DNA of 6,063 nt from Bacteroidales bacterium (GTDB taxonomy: Bacteria > Bacteroidota > Bacteroidia > Bacteroidales > Azobacteroidaceae): the NCBI GenBank assembly GCA_020860885.1, contig JAJBTS010000184.1:1-6063 (forward strand), read 5' to 3'. Shown here piece after piece: positions 1-6,063 of this stretch. Both the position numbers and the translations under genes were made by a program. The notes beneath the pieces were generated by a model that ran no database searches, was not told the origin of the DNA, and was given only the letters and a program-made list of their open reading frames with translations. The first letter of the stretch is position 1, and each line of letters opens with the position of its first letter.

Positions 1-141
1 ATCGTATAAGTAAATTACCTTTACCTGTCCGGTGGTCTGAACCGATTCAATCAACACACCATGGATAGAATAAATATCCACATATTCTGAGTTTGTCTCA
101 ATTATCAATTTATCTTTTACAGGATTCGGATAAACTTTTAC
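1..141 (-). other. T9SS type A C-terminal sorting domain (partial)
   Basis: Residues 842-888 of the repeat protein. The stretch V-K-V-Y-P-N-P-V-K-D-K-L matches the conserved opening of the type A sorting signal, followed by the expected second strand (V-D-I-Y-S-I-H-G-V-L-I) and a T-G-Q-V-K-V turn region. In this family the signal ends with a G-x-Y-x-V/L-K strand, which must lie just left of base 1. The domain directs the folded protein through the type IX system; depending on the substrate, the domain is cleaved off and the protein joined to anionic LPS or released. Confidence 0.88.
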
Positions 142-2664
142 TGTTGAAACCTCATAAGTCGTCAATGAAGTAATATCATCTTCACTTATTATTCCTCTTA
201 ATGGTATGCTCTTAGAATCATTACCCACACTGATTTTCAATGCAGCCTCGTATTCTTTTCTTGCATTCTGAGGCGTAAACAAGACATTTATAAGCCAACC
301 CTCTTCCTCACTCCAAACCGGTTCTTCTGCTTCAAAAAACAAAGAGTCTTCTCCTTCCACTTCACAAATCACTTCAGAATCTTCATTTAATCCGGAAACG
401 GCTATTTTTTGCATATCGGAAGGAGTGTTTACAACTACATTTTCAAATAAAATATTTTCAGGATTAATAGCAATTGATCGAGAATCATCCTGTATACCCT
501 TTCCTGATAAAGGTATTCTTTTATCTTCTGTCACATAGCTGCTAATTACTAAATAGGCTGAATGATACTCCGGTGTAGTAGGAGTGAAATTTATATTAAA
601 TATTCCTCCTGTCGATGGGTCCCAGGATTCCTGAGTTACAGTAAATACTGTATCCAAAGCCTGCGGATCAATTCTATAAAATACTTCTGATATACTCATG
701 GATCCCGCTACAGTTAAAGATATAGATTTTGAAGAAGAACTATTAACTTCTGTATCATCAAATTCAATAGCAGAATCACTGATAATAATATTCGGAGCTC
801 CCATTCCCATCAAATCAACCGTTTTAGTTGCCGCACCCGAACTTCTAAATGAAATTGCTGCTCTGAAGAAATTCAGTTCTGTTGAAATAAATGAAATACG
901 TAACAAGCCTCCATTTTCCGGATCCCAGTCAATTTCTTCAATACTAAATACGGATGTATTTTCTCCATCTAACTGGTAAGTAATCGGATCCGTTAAGTTG
1001 GAACCCGACACATTAATTAAATGGCTTCTTGTTTCTCCTATAGGTACATCCATAAAATTCATAGATTCCTCATCTACGCTTATACCTGGCTCATCCGCTC
1101 CTACAATTCCTTTACCTTTTAACTCAACCGTTCTGATAATGGAAGAAGTAGATAACATCATAAGTTCTGCATAATCACGCTCTTCAGTGGGTGTAAAAGT
1201 TACATCAACCGTACTGCTTGAGGTTATATTCATAGAAAAAACGCCTTCATCCACACTCATAATCGAAAGACTTGCTGTATAAAGATCTATACCCCTAACA
1301 GTAATAGTCTGAGGCTCAGATGTTCTGTTAACCTCCGTTTCTCCAAAATCGATTATGTTCGGAGTAATTACTCCTAACGAACCTTTTAAAGTAAGGCTTT
1401 TCCTCACTGCCCCCGGACTTTCAATATAAATAATATCAAAAGCATCTGTTGTTGCAGTCGGAAGATAAGTAATTTGTAAGGTTCCTCCTGTTTCCGGATC
1501 CCAGGAAATCTCACGAACTACAAATTCAGTACTATCAGATAACTGAGAGCTATACGTAATAGGACCTGTCAGGCCTGTTCCTGTAATTGTAACTAATTGA
1601 GATTCTGACTCTGTTCCTACACTTGGACTTTCAAAATTCATGTAATACTTATCGATATTCAGAAGAGGCGCCTGATTTGAAACCCCTTCACCCGTAAGAT
1701 AAATCGTTACGGGTTCTGCATCAGGACTGGAAATAGTAATAAATGCATTATACTGTTTGGCTTCAAAAGGAAAAAAACCTACCCATAAAGAACCTCCGGT
1801 AGAAGGATCCCAATCAGAACGGCCTACTGAAAAATCAGAAGCGTCATCGCCTCCTAATGAATAAGAAATATTACCAGACAGATAATTTCCTGAAATAAAT
1901 AAATCTTTAGAAGGTACCGGATTTCCAGTTAAATGGGCTCCGAAATCCAGATTCTGAGAAGAAGGTATTATAACAGGTGTTCCAGTATTATCTATCCCGG
2001 TTCCGCTTAAAGAAATATTTAGTGTCGAAGGTAGATAGGGTATTTCTAAGACCGCTTGATAATTTTTTTGCTCTCTCGGATGAAAACTTATGTAATAACT
2101 TCCTATACCTGTTTCAGGATCGTATGTAGTCTGATCAACCACAAAAGCCGAACTATCTCCGGAAATATTATAATTATACGTACTTAATCCGGTAACATTA
2201 ATAACCAATGACTCAGTAGATGTATTAACATCCACATCTCCAAAAGAAAGACTTTCTGCAGATACAGTAATCGGCAAACCTTTCAAAGTTACGGATACAG
2301 GATCAGCACCGGGGCTGCTGATAGAAATAACAGCGTTATACCACCTTCCTTCGGTACCGGAAAAACGGATATTTAAGGTTCCTCCTGAATCCGGATTCCA
2401 ACCTACTTCCTGAATCGTAAAAAAAGAAGCATCGTCTCCTTCCAAAATATAACTTATATCTCCTGTTAAATTAAATCCTCCTATATAAAGAGGCCTGGAC
2501 GTAAGATTGCGACTATTGAACGCCAGATTTTTATCAACAACCGACAAAACCGGAAGATCAGCCAGAGCATCAGAGGCAGATACAACTGTATTATTGGCAT
2601 TGCTTACAAATGATGACATAGAGAGGATCATCCCTATTAAAAGAAAGTGTAAGAATCTTTTCAT
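1..2664 (-). CDS. Secreted tandem Ig-like (ASH/HYDIN-type) repeat protein with T9SS type A sorting domain, 3' end outside window
   Basis: An uninterrupted reading frame of 888 codons runs from the ATG at 2664-2662 to base 1 without a stop, so the C-terminus is cut by the window edge. Residues 1-23 form a signal peptide (MKRFLHFLLIGMILS core, likely cleavage after S-N-A23). Residues 38-824 hold eight tandem beta-sandwich-like units of about 88-100 aa. The common pattern is L-x-F-G/D...V-N-T, then V-x-V-x-G-x-x-L-x-G-x-I-x-Y, G-D-D-A-S-x-F, W-D-P-x-T-G-G, I-x-F-x-P, Y-x-A-x-I-x-I-S-S-P-G-A, and a closing L-x-G-x-G. This resembles the ASPM/SPD-2/HYDIN Ig-like families. From about residue 842 a T9SS type A sorting domain begins (VKVYPNPVKDKL, then VDIYSIHGVLIESV); probably only some 15-25 residues are missing. 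Known for such domains: export through the outer membrane and attachment or release at the surface. No enzymatic domain is visible; a structural or adhesive role is inference. The start is supported by the signal peptide; upstream bases are A/T-rich with no Shine-Dalgarno. The only cysteine is C767. Confidence 0.93.
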   Translation of the reverse strand, partial: MKRFLHFLLIGMILSMSSFVSNANNTVVSASDALADLPVLSVVDKNLAFNSRNLTSRPLYIGGFNLTGDISYILEGDDASFFTIQEVGWNPDSGGTLNIRFSGTEGRWYNAVISISSPGADPVSVTLKGLPITVSAESLSFGDVDVNTSTESLVINVTGLSTYNYNISGDSSAFVVDQTTYDPETGIGSYYISFHPREQKNYQAVLEIPYLPSTLNISLSGTGIDNTGTPVIIPSSQNLDFGAHLTGNPVPSKDLFISGNYLSGNISYSLGGDDASDFSVGRSDWDPSTGGSLWVGFFPFEAKQYNAFITISSPDAEPVTIYLTGEGVSNQAPLLNIDKYYMNFESPSVGTESESQLVTITGTGLTGPITYSSQLSDSTEFVVREISWDPETGGTLQITYLPTATTDAFDIIYIESPGAVRKSLTLKGSLGVITPNIIDFGETEVNRTSEPQTITVRGIDLYTASLSIMSVDEGVFSMNITSSSTVDVTFTPTEERDYAELMMLSTSSIIRTVELKGKGIVGADEPGISVDEESMNFMDVPIGETRSHLINVSGSNLTDPITYQLDGENTSVFSIEEIDWDPENGGLLRISFISTELNFFRAAISFRSSGAATKTVDLMGMGAPNIIISDSAIEFDDTEVNSSSSKSISLTVAGSMSISEVFYRIDPQALDTVFTVTQESWDPSTGGIFNINFTPTTPEYHSAYLVISSYVTEDKRIPLSGKGIQDDSRSIAINPENILFENVVVNTPSDMQKIAVSGLNEDSEVICEVEGEDSLFFEAEEPVWSEEEGWLINVLFTPQNARKEYEAALKISVGNDSKSIPLRGIISEDDITSLTTYEVSTVKVYPNPVKDKLIIETNSEYVDIYSIHGVLIESVQTTGQVKVIYLYD
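193..2553 (-). repeat. Eight tandem Ig-like protein repeats (about 90-100 codons each)
   Basis: Approximate units, in protein order: R1 2553-2272, R2 2271-1996, R3 1974-1684, R4 1668-1381, R5 1371-1108, R6 1089-799, R7 795-496, R8 483-193. The W-D-P-x-T-G-G signature is at residues 89 (WNPDSGG), 181 (YDPETGI), 285 (WDPSTGG), 388 (WDPETGG), 580 (WDPENGG) and 681 (WDPSTGG), giving a period of about 92-104 aa. R5 lacks it altogether and R8 keeps only the tryptophan (W784) in an acidic setting. Divergence is high enough that the units are old, but short DNA stretches are still identical: a 14-base block at 915-928 (R6) recurs at 1491-1504 (R4). Unit borders are my estimates from the motif pattern. 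Confidence 0.85.
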
Positions 2665-2894
2665 AAGACTAATTGTTAAAATTAATATTTATTATGATAT
2701 TTAACAACTTTTACTACAAAAATCATTCCAAACAACACTTTTTTTAACGATATATTTACAACAAGCTTTTCAGATCTTTTTAAGATATGCAGCTCGGTAA
2801 ACTTATTCTTATATGCCGTTCACAGAATAGTCGATCGACCCCTTCCCTCTGATTTGTTTCAAAGCATAGGAATTACTAAACATCTACTAATATT
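2665..2894. other. Intergenic region between MBOAT gene and repeat-protein gene
   Basis: This 230-base stretch is the leader of the repeat-protein gene and the trailer of the MBOAT gene. The part next to the repeat-protein ATG (2665-2760) is extremely A/T-rich, as is common for Bacteroidetes leaders. No clear match to the Bacteroidetes sigma factor promoter (TTTG, about 19-21 bases, TAnnTTTG) was found on the minus strand; the nearest is GATTTTTG at 2724-2717, lacking a matching upstream TTTG. Small inverted repeats exist (ATCTT-TTT-AAGAT at 2774-2786; the palindrome TCGATCGA at 2831-2838), but none is followed by a U-run that would make a good terminator. No small gene is supported here. Confidence 0.7.
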
Positions 2895-4742
2895 CTAAAA
2901 CTGGAAATAAATAAACGTCTGTAAATCAGCTGTAATAAACTGATAGATAATAAATACGCAAGCCACTACTACGACAGCCATTACGGCCAAAGGCATCTGT
3001 GCAAAAGAAAGACGGTATCTTCTTTTGAAATTCTCGGGAAGCCAGTGGATGATAAGACCAAGTACGATCAGGGAAAATACAGCCCAATATTCGTAAATCA
3101 TGTTTCCGATTAAAGAAAGATCCCACTTACCTCCTATCTGGTTTACCATATTGGTTGCCGTATTCCAGGCGGCCTGATTCGCTTCGGCCGGATCGAGATT
3201 AGATCCTGCACGAAAGAACAAACGGGTGAAAGATATAAATATAAAAGTCTGAAATACGGCCCATGCCATTTCCAGATACTTAAATGAAGATTTACCGCCG
3301 AGCACATTATATATAAACCGGACAAATGTTCCTAAGAAAATAATTCCAATCCATACGACAGCCATATTAAATACAGGAGAAGGAAAATAAAGAGATAAAA
3401 CAAATGCCAACACAGTAAATGAAAAGACAACTAACGTTTTTGTCCGTATATTCCAATCGCGCCAGAACTTATAAATAATAATCCCTAGACCGTTCAATCC
3501 TCCCCATATCATAAAATTCCAACTGGCGCCATGCCACAATCCGCCGACGAGCATCACATTCATCAGGTTCAGGTTCGTATTTATTTTCTTTCTTTTTTCG
3601 GGATATTTATTTGCTACAAACACTAATATCCCAACCACTACCAGCATGATCACCCCTACCCAGATACTACCGGATAAAATAAGCGCAACCAATGCAATAG
3701 TAATTATGAGGAAATAAGTAGCAAAAGTAGCTTTACGGTTACCTCCTAACGGAATGTATAAATAATCCTGCAGCCACTTAGACAAAGAAATGTGCCAGCG
3801 CTTCCAGAAGTTTCCCGCATTGGTAGCTTTATAAGGAGAATTGAAGTTTTTAGGCAAATAAAAACCCATCAGCATGGCCACTCCGATCGCAATATCGGTA
3901 TACCCTGAAAAGTCTGCATACACCTGCAGCGAATAACCAATCAACGCAGCCAGATTCTCAAAGCCGGAATACATAGTCGGGTTTTCAAAAACACGGTCTA
4001 CAAAGTTGACGGCTATATAATCACTTAAAATTATCTTTTTTGCCAAGCCATTCACAATCCAGAATACAGCCAAACCGAATTGTTTTCGTCCCAGATGATA
4101 TTTCCTGTATATTTGAGGAACGAAGTCGTTCGCACGAACAATAGGCCCTGCGACCAATCCGGGAAAGAAAGTGACATAAAAACCGAAGTTCAGGATCTCT
4201 TTTACCGGTGTTATTCTCTTTCTGTAAATATCCATCAGATAACTTATATTCTGAAATGTATAAAATGAAATACCTACAGGGAGTAAAATGCTGGAAACAT
4301 CAAAACGTTGTTCTCCACTCATAACGTTTCCAATCCAGGCGAAAGCATCAAAAATTTTCAAATCAGTACCGAAAATATTATTGATCACATCCGTGATAAA
4401 ATAAGCGTATTTGAAATAACAAAGAAAAAACAGATTTACAATCAAACCTGTTACCAAATAAATACTCCGTTTCTTATCTTCTGAGGCCTTATAGATCTGT
4501 TTTCCCTGAAAAAAATTGAAGATAGTTGTAAATATCAATATCAGGACAAACAACCCGCTGGTCTTGTAATAGAAAAAAAGGCTGACAAAACACAAAAAAG
4601 TATTTCTTAATAATATCCTATTTTGCAATAAGGCCAGTCCGGCAAAGACAAAAGCAAAAAATGCCCAGAAATAAAATTGGGTAAACAACAAAGGAGAGTT
4701 AGGGTCGAAAGAAAATATATTCTTCAGAAAATCTATTATCAT
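2895..4742 (-). CDS. MBOAT family membrane-bound O-acyltransferase (AlgI-like)
   Basis: A complete 615-aa polytopic membrane protein. Known for the family (AlgI, DltB, PatA): it moves an acyl group, usually acetyl, across the cytoplasmic membrane for O-acylation of a glycan or cell-wall polymer. Hallmarks visible here: LPVGISFYTFQNISYLMDIYR at about 155-174; FFPGLVAGPIVRANDFVPQI at 192-211; the core NFWKRWHISLSKWLQDYLYI at 311-330 followed by P-L-G-G-N-R, with the first conserved His at H317; and MLVGGLWHGASWNFMIWGG at 397-415 with the second, catalytic-type His at H404. The N-terminus (DPNSPLLFTQFYF) and the C-terminal I-Y-F-Q-F ending look like other Bacteroidetes members. Residues about 340-390 form an additional hydrophobic hairpin between the two histidines, where AlgI has a much shorter link. 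The ATG sits 4 bases after the TAA of the SGNH gene, with no Shine-Dalgarno, which suggests translational coupling and a shared transcript. Stop TAG at 2897-2895. The acyl donor and glycan acceptor cannot be read from the sequence. Confidence 0.95.
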   Translation of the reverse strand: MIIDFLKNIFSFDPNSPLLFTQFYFWAFFAFVFAGLALLQNRILLRNTFLCFVSLFFYYKTSGLFVLILIFTTIFNFFQGKQIYKASEDKKRSIYLVTGLIVNLFFLCYFKYAYFITDVINNIFGTDLKIFDAFAWIGNVMSGEQRFDVSSILLPVGISFYTFQNISYLMDIYRKRITPVKEILNFGFYVTFFPGLVAGPIVRANDFVPQIYRKYHLGRKQFGLAVFWIVNGLAKKIILSDYIAVNFVDRVFENPTMYSGFENLAALIGYSLQVYADFSGYTDIAIGVAMLMGFYLPKNFNSPYKATNAGNFWKRWHISLSKWLQDYLYIPLGGNRKATFATYFLIITIALVALILSGSIWVGVIMLVVVGILVFVANKYPEKRKKINTNLNLMNVMLVGGLWHGASWNFMIWGGLNGLGIIIYKFWRDWNIRTKTLVVFSFTVLAFVLSLYFPSPVFNMAVVWIGIIFLGTFVRFIYNVLGGKSSFKYLEMAWAVFQTFIFISFTRLFFRAGSNLDPAEANQAAWNTATNMVNQIGGKWDLSLIGNMIYEYWAVFSLIVLGLIIHWLPENFKRRYRLSFAQMPLAVMAVVVVACVFIIYQFITADLQTFIYFQF

Positions 4743-4746
4743 CAGC

Positions 4747-6003
4747 TTATTCTATCTGTTTATAGTAATTGATCAATGCATTATACATCATATCACCGAT
4801 CAGCGTATAGCCCGCCCGGGTAAAATGGATCTTATCTACCTGAGCCAATTTCTCGTTTTGCCATTTACGCATGGAATTCAAACCTCCCATGAGGGAAAAC
4901 AAGTCCCATACTCCTCCATCGTATTCTTTTGCCAACTCAAAAAAAGCTTTCCGGGCGATAACACCATTCGGGTTAACGAGATATTTTCTTCGGGAAATAC
5001 GTTTAAAAGAATCGTTATTTGTAATAAAAATAAAAGCGCAATCGGGATTTACCCGTTCCATGATTCCGATCAGATAATCGTAATTCATCTTAAATTCCTC
5101 TTTAGAGAAATTTTTAGCTGTTGCATCGTTAATGCCTATTCCGAAAATAATGAGATCCGGATTTATTACGGCAAGTTCTTTTTCAAAATCCTCACAACCC
5201 AGAAAAGAAGGTACCGATGCCCCGTTTACACCGATAGAATGATAAACAATACCGGGAGTATCTTTCTCCGGAATAAAACCATTCACAACGAAAGTATGAG
5301 GCTCAGTATCGTGATGGATGAAACCCATGCTGAAAGAGTAGTCGGGTTCCGGTATTTCAAAAACATACGTATCTGTCCTTATATCGAGCAAACCTTCAAT
5401 AGTATCGTTATTCCAGTAAAGGACAGGAGTAACCATACAACTTCCATCCTCTACATAACCCATCAGGCGAAGACGGTCGAAATCCCAACGAAAAACGGAA
5501 TCAGGATTCAAAGCAACATGGATCTGTGCATCCGGATCGTCTGTAAAAACAGTAATTCCACCCACTCCGAGAGGCTTTTCCCGGTTCTTTTTTACATTTC
5601 TTTCCCCTCCCCATGTTCCTGAATAAGTTACTTTGTAATTGGTAGGATTGTTGGTCTTAGCAATCGTATAGGGAAAAATATATCCCCGGGGCGTTTGAAA
5701 TTCACCATTGATCGCATCCAGGTTTTGACGGACCTGATGGGAAAACATATCCGCCTGGACATGCGATCCTCCGATATGCAAAATATTGATTCTTCCTTCT
5801 CCTTTAATCAGGAAAGTGTCTATCTTATGGAAAAAACGATTCAAACGGGTAGAATCTCCTCCGGGCAGTTGAATCTTATTGAGATCTTCTCTTATAAAAG
5901 GATAACTGGGAACATACACTTCCCCCAGATCCGCTTTTGACCTCTGGGCAAATACCTGAAAGCTTATTCCTGCAATTAAAAAGATGAATATATATTTCTT
6001 CAT
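4747..6003 (-). CDS. Secreted SGNH/GDSL-like hydrolase or acetyltransferase partner of the MBOAT
   Basis: A complete 418-aa protein. Residues 1-19 are a signal peptide (MKKYIFIFLIAGISFQVFA, then Q20) without a lipobox, so a periplasmic or exported soluble protein is expected. SGNH blocks are visible in order: block I INILHIGGSHVQAD with the candidate nucleophile S80; a block II-like SIGVNGAS at 256-263 with G258 and N260/G261; block III DLIIFGIGINDA with N292 and D293; and block V VDKIHFTRAGY with the candidate Asp390/His393 pair. Between blocks I and II (about 120-250) lies a beta-rich insert containing WDFDRLRLMGYVED, possibly a carbohydrate-binding-like module; that assignment is tentative. 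Members of this superfamily paired with MBOAT proteins (AlgX/AlgJ, PatB) transfer or remove acetyl groups on glycans. Here the direct adjacency (4 bases) to an AlgI-like gene makes the same role likely, though esterase activity is equally possible. The ATG overlaps the stop of a probable upstream gene (ATGA) and is preceded by the purine-rich GAAAGAAGA. Stop TAA at 4749-4747. Confidence 0.9.
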   Translation of the reverse strand: MKKYIFIFLIAGISFQVFAQRSKADLGEVYVPSYPFIREDLNKIQLPGGDSTRLNRFFHKIDTFLIKGEGRINILHIGGSHVQADMFSHQVRQNLDAINGEFQTPRGYIFPYTIAKTNNPTNYKVTYSGTWGGERNVKKNREKPLGVGGITVFTDDPDAQIHVALNPDSVFRWDFDRLRLMGYVEDGSCMVTPVLYWNNDTIEGLLDIRTDTYVFEIPEPDYSFSMGFIHHDTEPHTFVVNGFIPEKDTPGIVYHSIGVNGASVPSFLGCEDFEKELAVINPDLIIFGIGINDATAKNFSKEEFKMNYDYLIGIMERVNPDCAFIFITNNDSFKRISRRKYLVNPNGVIARKAFFELAKEYDGGVWDLFSLMGGLNSMRKWQNEKLAQVDKIHFTRAGYTLIGDMMYNALINYYKQIE

Positions 6004-6063
6004 TCTTCTTTCAACGATAACGTTTTATTTTTATGTTCTTTATTAAATGTATAGTAGTCGTAG
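6000..6063 (-). CDS. Probable C-terminal end of an upstream gene (partial), stop overlapping the SGNH start
   Basis: On the minus strand one frame is open from the right edge to a TGA at 6002-6000, giving 20 codons that read YDYYTFNKEHKNKTLSLKEE. The TGA shares bases with the ATG of the SGNH gene (ATGA), a classic arrangement for coupled genes in an operon. The charged, lysine/glutamate-rich tail looks like a normal protein end. The Y-D-Y-Y segment recalls the tail of the SGNH protein itself (I-N-Y-Y-K-Q-I-E), so a second SGNH-like protein is one possibility, but 20 residues are far too few to assign a family. A competing open frame ends at the TGA 6016-6014 and cannot be excluded; a chance open frame of this length is also not rare. 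Confidence 0.42.
   Translation of the reverse strand, partial: YDYYTFNKEHKNKTLSLKEE

Noticed and set aside
193..2553. Regular DNA periodicity as a CRISPR or satellite array
   Set aside because: The period is about 300 bases, identity is confined to short codon-constrained blocks, and the frame is open throughout: these are protein repeats.
2507..2704. Plus-strand open frame of 65 codons over the start of the repeat-protein gene
   Set aside because: Opposite the signal peptide and first repeat of the real gene; low-complexity tail from the A/T-rich leader.
2717..2724. GATTTTTG on the minus strand as a Bacteroidetes -7 element (TAnnTTTG)
   Set aside because: One mismatch in the key TA pair and no TTTG 19-21 bases upstream; in such A/T-rich DNA this is expected by chance.
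2774..2786. Inverted repeat ATCTT-TTT-AAGAT as a possible terminator of the MBOAT operon
   Set aside because: Stem of five mostly A/T pairs, and no U-run follows on the minus strand; too weak to call.
2831..2838. Palindrome TCGATCGA as a possible operator
   Set aside because: An 8-base palindrome alone is not evidence of a regulator site, and no second copy was seen nearby.
2926..3325. Two short minus-strand frames (2926-3126 and 3143-3325) in another frame inside the MBOAT gene
   Set aside because: They are out-of-frame readings of the MBOAT C-terminal coding region. The main frame is continuous through to the I-Y-F-Q-F end, so this is not a frameshifted gene.
4080..4268. Plus-strand open frame of 62 codons
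   Set aside because: Antisense to conserved MBOAT sequence; no independent support.
4825..5622. Plus-strand open frame of 265 codons opposite the SGNH gene
   Set aside because: It lies fully antisense to a gene with signal peptide and all SGNH blocks. Its translation has no recognisable domain and looks like a reverse-complement shadow.
5695..5940. Plus-strand open frame of 81 codons
   Set aside because: Antisense shadow of the SGNH N-terminal half; no motif or leader of its own.

Overview
The window reads as a piece of a Bacteroidetes (Bacteroidota) chromosome, most likely Bacteroidales. The evidence is AT-rich DNA, starts without Shine-Dalgarno sites, a C-terminal type IX secretion (T9SS type A) sorting signal with the usual V-Y-P-N-P core, and MBOAT and SGNH proteins typical of that phylum. 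I cannot name a genus with confidence. All supported genes lie on the minus strand, so the window is read from right to left.

Layout in transcription order: (1) 6000-6062, the last 20 codons of a probable upstream gene whose TGA overlaps the next ATG (ATGA). (2) 4747-6003, a complete secreted SGNH/GDSL-like protein of 418 aa. (3) 2895-4742, a complete AlgI-like MBOAT membrane O-acyltransferase of 615 aa, starting 4 bases after the SGNH stop. (4) 2665-2894, a 230-base intergenic gap with no convincing terminator or promoter. (5) 1-2664, a large gene that runs off the left edge. Its first 888 codons encode a signal peptide, eight tandem Ig-like (ASH/HYDIN-type) repeats of about 90-100 aa, and the first part of a T9SS sorting domain. 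This last gene is the biggest feature of the window and is easily missed because its stop codon lies outside.

Working model (inference): genes 1-3 form a translationally coupled operon for acyl (probably acetyl) modification of an envelope or extracellular glycan. The MBOAT would pass the acyl group across the inner membrane and the periplasmic SGNH protein would transfer or remove it, as in the AlgI/AlgJ/AlgX and PatA/PatB pairings. The acceptor glycan is not revealed by the sequence. The repeat protein follows in the same orientation but 152 bases or more of typical spacing separates it from a tight operon, so it is probably its own unit: an outer-membrane-translocated surface or secreted protein. 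A functional link between it and the acyltransferase operon is not shown.

The points most worth a second look are the uncalled repeat protein with one degenerate repeat unit, the roughly 50-residue membrane insertion between the two conserved histidines of the MBOAT, the G-G-S-H version of SGNH block I, and the ATGA overlap that points to a further operon member beyond the right edge. No RNA genes, CRISPR arrays or mobile elements were seen.
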